The position numbers and the translations under genes are program-made. Shown in pieces: positions 16,007 to 19,239 of a stretch of DNA of 19,239 nt. Where the stretch lies: positions 1-19,239 of the forward strand of contig JAYYYF010000035.1 in assembly GCA_036340635.1 (NCBI GenBank), read 5' to 3'. Within the stretch, counting starts at the first letter, position 1, and each line of letters begins with the position of its first letter. The DNA comes from GCA-002728855 sp036340635. Lineage in GTDB: Bacteria > Bacteroidota > Bacteroidia > Flavobacteriales > Flavobacteriaceae. The notes beneath the pieces were generated by a model. The model saw only the letters and a list, made by a program, of their open reading frames with translations. It searched no databases and was not told where the DNA came from.

Positions 16007-17362
16007 TCATTTTGAAGCTAATTCATTCCCTTTAACTTCTTTAAGTGTTTGAATCTTTTCCACCACATAACTCCCTACCTTTTGTCCCTGAGTAACGCCT
16101 TGTTCTATTGCCATCATGTAGTGAATCCCTCCGTATAGTCTAGATATTGCAGCCTCATCTGAAGCATGGATAAAAGAATTAAATTTTCTTGGAGGTAAAC
16201 CATATTCAACTTCTGAGGTGTCATTAAACCTAAACTCATCCCCGTAAATATCTGTTAAGGCAAGTGCTGCTGCTCTTGATATTACAGAATGGCCGCTAGT
16301 ATATTCAGGAAAAGGAGGCGTTTGCAAAGCAGGTAACCATTCTTCATCAATATGTTTATTTATTAATGTCTCTGGACGAACAACTATAGTTTTCCATTTT
16401 TCATCCCAACAACTAATAAAAGCATCAAATAATGCAATTGAAACATTTGTATAGGCATTAACTGTTTCATCAAAAGTACTACTTGCAACTCTTGTTGCAA
16501 TTGCAGTAATTCCAATCCAATGTCCTCCAGGAGTTATTTTTTTTGTTGCAAACATTGCATGTCCTCTATGATGTGTAACATAGGGATTACAGTCCCAAAA
16601 ACTTGCAATTGCTAACTTTTCTTCGTCCAGTTTGTTTGTAACATCATAAACTTCCATCAGTTCATCATGAAAGGGACTCCCTGGAGTCATATCAAAGGGT
16701 TTGGGTGGAGTTGCAGGAAATTGATCAGCTGATTCTAAAACAAGTGTTCTTATTTTATTCCAATGAGGCTCAATTCCATCCATATAATCTGGCGGTGTAG
16801 GTTTCCAATATTTATCACCTTCAATTATTGTATATTTAGGATATGTTCTTGTCTGATTATACATATCTCTTGAAGCCCATCCCATAATATGATCAGCGAC
16901 TAAATTACCGTACTTTATGGAAGCATTGTATTCCTTTCTAGGGAGACCTTTGCGTTTAAATTTATCATACAACTTGTCCTGAAAATTTGAAACTCTTTCT
17001 TCTGAAAAAATTAATTCTTTACCTACCTCAATAAAAGCGTGTATTGCTGCTAACCTATAATTAACATTTTTCTCGTCATAATTTGGTTCTGGAATAGCTT
17101 CGAGATCATTTATTTGTCCTTCAAGAGTAAAATACTTTTCAGGCATTTCTTTTTGCATTATCTGATATGCAGCAATGTTTGGATAAAGATACACTCTAGA
17201 TGCAACGGGAGGTGAAAAAATATCATAGACTACAACATCACTCAAATTTTTTATAACTGCATTATATGTTTCTGGATCATTAATTAAATTTTTATATTCC
17301 GTGTTTACAGTACACGAATAAATAAAATAAAGAAGAAGTAGACTTAAAAATTTCTTTGACAT
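16007..17362 (-). CDS. Vanadium-dependent haloperoxidase / PAP2-type acid phosphatase-like lipoprotein
   Basis: A 451-residue protein with a probable lipoprotein signal (hydrophobic 5-16, cysteine at C17 after FIYS), so it is likely anchored in the outer or inner membrane facing the periplasm. The oxyanion-binding set of the vanadium haloperoxidase/PAP2 superfamily is complete. K322-x6-R329-P330 lies in WDEKWKTIVVRPE, S356-G357-H358 in TPPFPEYTSGHS, and R408 and H414 in SRLYGGIH. The spacing K-x6-RP and R-x5-H equals that of fungal vanadium chloroperoxidase, and the TPPFP-Y-SGH context resembles it more than short PAP2 phosphatases. The Asp four residues after the second His of the fungal enzyme is Ala418 here. 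Whether it oxidises halide or hydrolyses phosphate esters cannot be decided from sequence. It lies between a LacI regulator (64 bp) and an MFS permease (5 bp), suggesting a role in substrate processing within this locus. Confidence 0.85.
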   Translation of the reverse strand: MSKKFLSLLLLYFIYSCTVNTEYKNLINDPETYNAVIKNLSDVVVYDIFSPPVASRVYLYPNIAAYQIMQKEMPEKYFTLEGQINDLEAIPEPNYDEKNVNYRLAAIHAFIEVGKELIFSEERVSNFQDKLYDKFKRKGLPRKEYNASIKYGNLVADHIMGWASRDMYNQTRTYPKYTIIEGDKYWKPTPPDYMDGIEPHWNKIRTLVLESADQFPATPPKPFDMTPGSPFHDELMEVYDVTNKLDEEKLAIASFWDCNPYVTHHRGHAMFATKKITPGGHWIGITAIATRVASSTFDETVNAYTNVSIALFDAFISCWDEKWKTIVVRPETLINKHIDEEWLPALQTPPFPEYTSGHSVISRAAALALTDIYGDEFRFNDTSEVEYGLPPRKFNSFIHASDEAAISRLYGGIHYMMAIEQGVTQGQKVGSYVVEKIQTLKEVKGNELASK

Positions 17363-17385
17363 CTTTTGAGCTAATTTTTAAACTC

Positions 17386-17412
17386 CAAATTTACATAGCA
17401 AATTTGAACAAA
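17386..17412 (-). promoter_or_regulatory. Candidate promoter for the haloperoxidase-MFS pair
   Basis: On the minus strand TAAATTTG (17393-17386) is a perfect -7 element. A TTTG at 17412-17409 precedes it by 15 bases, which is shorter than the usual 19-21. Transcription would start near 17382, about 20 bases before the ATG at 17362. The same bases form a 7-bp inverted repeat with a 7-base spacer (17386-17406). Confidence 0.35.
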
Positions 17413-17426
17413 TGATAATAAAAAAC

Positions 17427-18443
17427 TTAAAAAGATTCCCGTTTGACAAAATGAGTTGGAATTTTAACTTGAGAAAAACTATACTCCAAATTACTTTTTC
17501 TCATTCTTTTTTCCTCAAGAAACAATCTCATAATTTCGCTCCCGAAAAGTTCGGAAGACTGATCAATAGATGAGAGCGAAGGAGATAAATATTTCGAATA
17601 GATAGCATTACTAAAGCCAACGACAGCAACTTGTTCAGGGATTTTTATCTTATTAATTACAAGACATCTTATTGTTTCCATAGCAGTTTTATCATCTACT
17701 GCAAAAACAGCATCAAAACCTATTTTTTTATCTATCATTTGTTGAATCCTTACTCCAGCTTCTTTAAAAGATCTTTCTTCACTTGCCACGACCAAATTTT
17801 TATCAAAGTCAATCTTATATTTCTCTAAAGCCCTTTGATAACCAATGAACCGATCTATTGATACCTGAGAAATATAACCTCCTCTTAAATGTAGGATTTT
17901 TTTTCTTCCAGATTTTATCAATTTTTCTGTCAATTCAAATGCTGCATCTATATTGTTTGTCGTTACTGTAGAGCTCGGAACAATTTTAGAAATTTTATCA
18001 AATTGAATAAGTATTATCCCTGAATCCTTAATTCTTTCAAGGTGAGAATATTCAGTCGTTTGATCACTTAATGAAATTATTATGGCTTCCACCTTATTAT
18101 TTATCAATTCATTAATGCAGTCTACTTCGTTTTGATAAGATTCATTTGAACACATCAAAATACTTTTATATCCTTCATTTTTAGAATTGTTTACAAGACT
18201 ATTAAGTATTCTTGTAAAAAAAAGATTTTGCATATCAGGAATTACTATTCCAATTGTTTTTGTTTTTTTAGTCTTTAATGAAGAAGCTATTGAATTGGGT
18301 CTAAAATTAATTTTTTTCACATAGTCCAAAATAATTTTTTTTGTTTCTTTTCTTATATCAGAATACCCTCTTATTGCCTTAGAAACAGTGGAAGTAGAAA
18401 CATTTAGTTTCTGTGCTATATCTTTAAGTTTTATTGCTTTCAA
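17427..18443 (-). CDS. LacI-family transcriptional regulator
   Basis: A 338-residue repressor/activator of the LacI/GalR family. Residues 4-25 form the helix-turn-helix (IKLKDIAQKLNVSTSTVSKA), and the hinge helix is at about 48-57 (RPNSIASSLK), with L56 in the position that inserts into the central CpG of operators. The remainder, from about TIGIVIPDMQNLFF (63-76), is the periplasmic-binding-protein-like effector domain, ending IPTHFVKRES as in other family members. The length is standard. It diverges from the susC-type gene across a 209-bp region that contains a perfect palindromic operator and a consensus -7 element for lacI itself. The downstream haloperoxidase and MFS genes lie on the same strand. 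A sugar or derived metabolite is the expected inducer, but its identity is unknown. Confidence 0.93.
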   Translation of the reverse strand: MKAIKLKDIAQKLNVSTSTVSKAIRGYSDIRKETKKIILDYVKKINFRPNSIASSLKTKKTKTIGIVIPDMQNLFFTRILNSLVNNSKNEGYKSILMCSNESYQNEVDCINELINNKVEAIIISLSDQTTEYSHLERIKDSGIILIQFDKISKIVPSSTVTTNNIDAAFELTEKLIKSGRKKILHLRGGYISQVSIDRFIGYQRALEKYKIDFDKNLVVASEERSFKEAGVRIQQMIDKKIGFDAVFAVDDKTAMETIRCLVINKIKIPEQVAVVGFSNAIYSKYLSPSLSSIDQSSELFGSEIMRLFLEEKRMRKSNLEYSFSQVKIPTHFVKRESF

Positions 18444-18481
18444 ATCGGTTTATTTTATAAAAACATATAAGAAGTTTATAA

Positions 18482-18489
18482 CAAAAGTA
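18482..18489 (-). promoter_or_regulatory. Predicted lacI promoter, -7 element
   Basis: TACTTTTG on the minus strand is an exact TAnnTTTG. Transcription would start near 18478, about 35 bases before the lacI ATG. No clear TTTG is seen at -33; instead the palindromic operator occupies about -24 to -37, which fits autorepression. Confidence 0.5.
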
Positions 18490-18500
18490 AATTATTTTTC

Positions 18501-18514
18501 CGAAAACGTTTTCG
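18501..18514. promoter_or_regulatory. Predicted LacI-family operator
   Basis: CGAAAACGTTTTCG is a perfect 14-bp palindrome with a central CpG, the layout bound by LacI/GalR dimers. It lies 57 bp upstream of the lacI start and 138 bp upstream of the susC-type start. A perfect 14-mer palindrome placed exactly between a LacI gene and a divergent target is unlikely to be chance. I saw no second good copy in the window. Confidence 0.75.
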
Positions 18515-18532
18515 TAACATTTTTTTAACAAA

Positions 18533-18564
18533 TTGTCAATCAATACCACTCCTATTAATATAAT
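18533..18564 (+). promoter_or_regulatory. Weak candidate promoter for the SusC-type gene
   Basis: TTGTCA (18533-18538) and TATAAT (18559-18564) are separated by 20 bases. No perfect TAnnTTTG is present on this strand; the nearest, at 18583-18591, has one extra spacer base (TA-n3-TTTG). The true promoter may need an activator. The operator would lie upstream of either candidate start, not over it. Confidence 0.25.
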
Positions 18565-18652
18565 ACTTGTAAATTGGATAGTTATTTTTTGAAATAGTTG
18601 GACATGTGTCTAACTTAAATTAATGTTAAATGAACCAAAAAAAATGATTTAA

Positions 18653-19239
18653 ATGAAAAATACAATTAATCTTTTTTTGTGTCTGTTTTTATCTGGAGTA
18701 TTATCTGCTCAACAAATTAGCGGTAATGTTTCAAGTGATGACGGACCCTTACCTGGAGCTACGGTTCTAGTTAAAGGTACCAATACTGGTACAAGCACTG
18801 ATTTTGATGGTAATTTTACGATCACAGCTGGTTCAGATGATGTTCTTGTAATATCATTTGTTGGGTTTACGACCCAAGAAGTTGCTGTCTCAGGACAGGA
18901 TCAGATAAATGTAACCCTAGCCGTTGACCAAGCTTTAGAAGAAGTTGTGGTTACTGGTTATGGATCTCAACGTGAGAGGGAAATTACCTCTGCCGTTGTT
19001 AAAGTTGACTCAGAAGAATTTAATCAAGGACCTATCACTGATGCGGTCTCACTTCTTCAGGGTAAAGTCGCTGGGCTTTCAATTTATAAGCCAGGTGGAA
19101 ACCCTAATGAGAATCCAACAATAAGAATTCGAGGACTATCAACTCTTGGAGCTAATACATCTCCCCTAGTTGTTATCGATGGTGTCCCAGGAGCAACACT
19201 TGCTAATGTTGACCCCCAAGACATCGAGTCAGTTACTGT
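18653..19239 (+). CDS. SusC/RagA-type TonB-dependent outer-membrane receptor, N-terminal part (partial)
   Basis: Open from ATG 18653 to the right edge: 195 complete codons, perhaps a fifth of a typical SusC protein of about 1000 residues. A signal peptide (1-19, cleavage near SAQ) is followed by a carboxypeptidase-D regulatory-like domain (about 21-90, with PLPGATVLVKGTNTGTSTDF). Next come the TonB box EEVVVTGYG (96-104) and the start of the plug domain, including LLQGKVAGL (134-142), IRIRGLSTLG (157-166) and PLVVIDGVPG (171-180). SusC proteins import oligosaccharides or other oligomers across the outer membrane with a SusD lipoprotein lid, driven by TonB. SusD is expected just beyond the window. 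The gene diverges from the lacI gene and is probably controlled by it. It has clearly more G+C than its neighbours: by hand count 51 of 120 bases in 18721-18840, against 20 of 60 in 17941-18000 (lacI). Confidence 0.95.
   Translation, partial: MKNTINLFLCLFLSGVLSAQQISGNVSSDDGPLPGATVLVKGTNTGTSTDFDGNFTITAGSDDVLVISFVGFTTQEVAVSGQDQINVTLAVDQALEEVVVTGYGSQREREITSAVVKVDSEEFNQGPITDAVSLLQGKVAGLSIYKPGGNPNENPTIRIRGLSTLGANTSPLVVIDGVPGATLANVDPQDIESVT

Noticed and set aside
17386..17406. 7-bp inverted repeat CAAATTT-N7-AAATTTG downstream of lacI
   Set aside because: It is too AT-rich and short to be a convincing terminator, has no following T-run in the lacI direction, and overlaps a promoter-like sequence.
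18612..18629. Near-palindrome TAAC...GTTA upstream of susC
   Set aside because: Only about 14 of 18 positions are symmetric in very AT-rich DNA; it is not distinguishable from chance.

Overview
The window reads as AT-rich chromosomal DNA of a member of the Bacteroidota, most likely a (probably marine) flavobacterium. The evidence is the gene content: a 2442-residue SprA type IX secretion translocon, a SusC/RagA-type TonB-dependent receptor, a two-gene subunit-III cytochrome oxidase cluster with a long loop insertion, Bacteroidota-style promoters (TTTG / TAnnTTTG) and few Shine-Dalgarno sites. Coding density is very high. The longest gene-free stretch is 209 bp (18444-18652), and no RNA gene, insertion sequence or CRISPR array was seen.

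Region 1 (1-3153, minus strand) is a terminal-oxidase block, read right to left: heme O synthase (ctaB/cyoE), two oxidase subunit III proteins, a subunit IV protein, and the N-terminal part of a membrane-anchored protein that runs off the window. These genes supply heme O and the accessory membrane subunits of an aa3/caa3-type oxidase. Subunits I and II are not here.

Region 2 (3182-14571, minus strand) is a housekeeping and secretion block: maeB (malic enzyme with phosphotransacetylase-like domain), ruvA (Holliday-junction binding), sprA (T9SS outer-membrane pore), gcvH (lipoyl carrier of glycine cleavage) and a tonB energy transducer. maeB and ruvA overlap by 4 bp (ATGA). ruvA and sprA are 6 bp apart, and sprA appears to start with TTG. 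gcvH has a textbook Bacteroidota promoter whose -33 element lies in the tail of sprA.

Region 3 (14631-19239) looks like one edge of a nutrient-utilisation locus. On the minus strand are a LacI-family regulator, a vanadium-haloperoxidase/PAP2-like lipoprotein and an SLC45/GPH-like MFS transporter. On the plus strand a SusC-type receptor diverges and runs off the right end. The shared intergenic region holds a perfect 14-bp palindrome with a central CpG, the kind of site a LacI regulator binds. It sits just upstream of a clean lacI -7 element, so autoregulation together with control of susC is the simplest model. The uncommon point is a haloperoxidase-like protein in the place where a glycoside hydrolase or phosphorylase would usually be expected.

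Most of the window is conserved flavobacterial chromosome. The least ordinary part is the 16-19 kb regulator/haloperoxidase/transporter/SusC arrangement.
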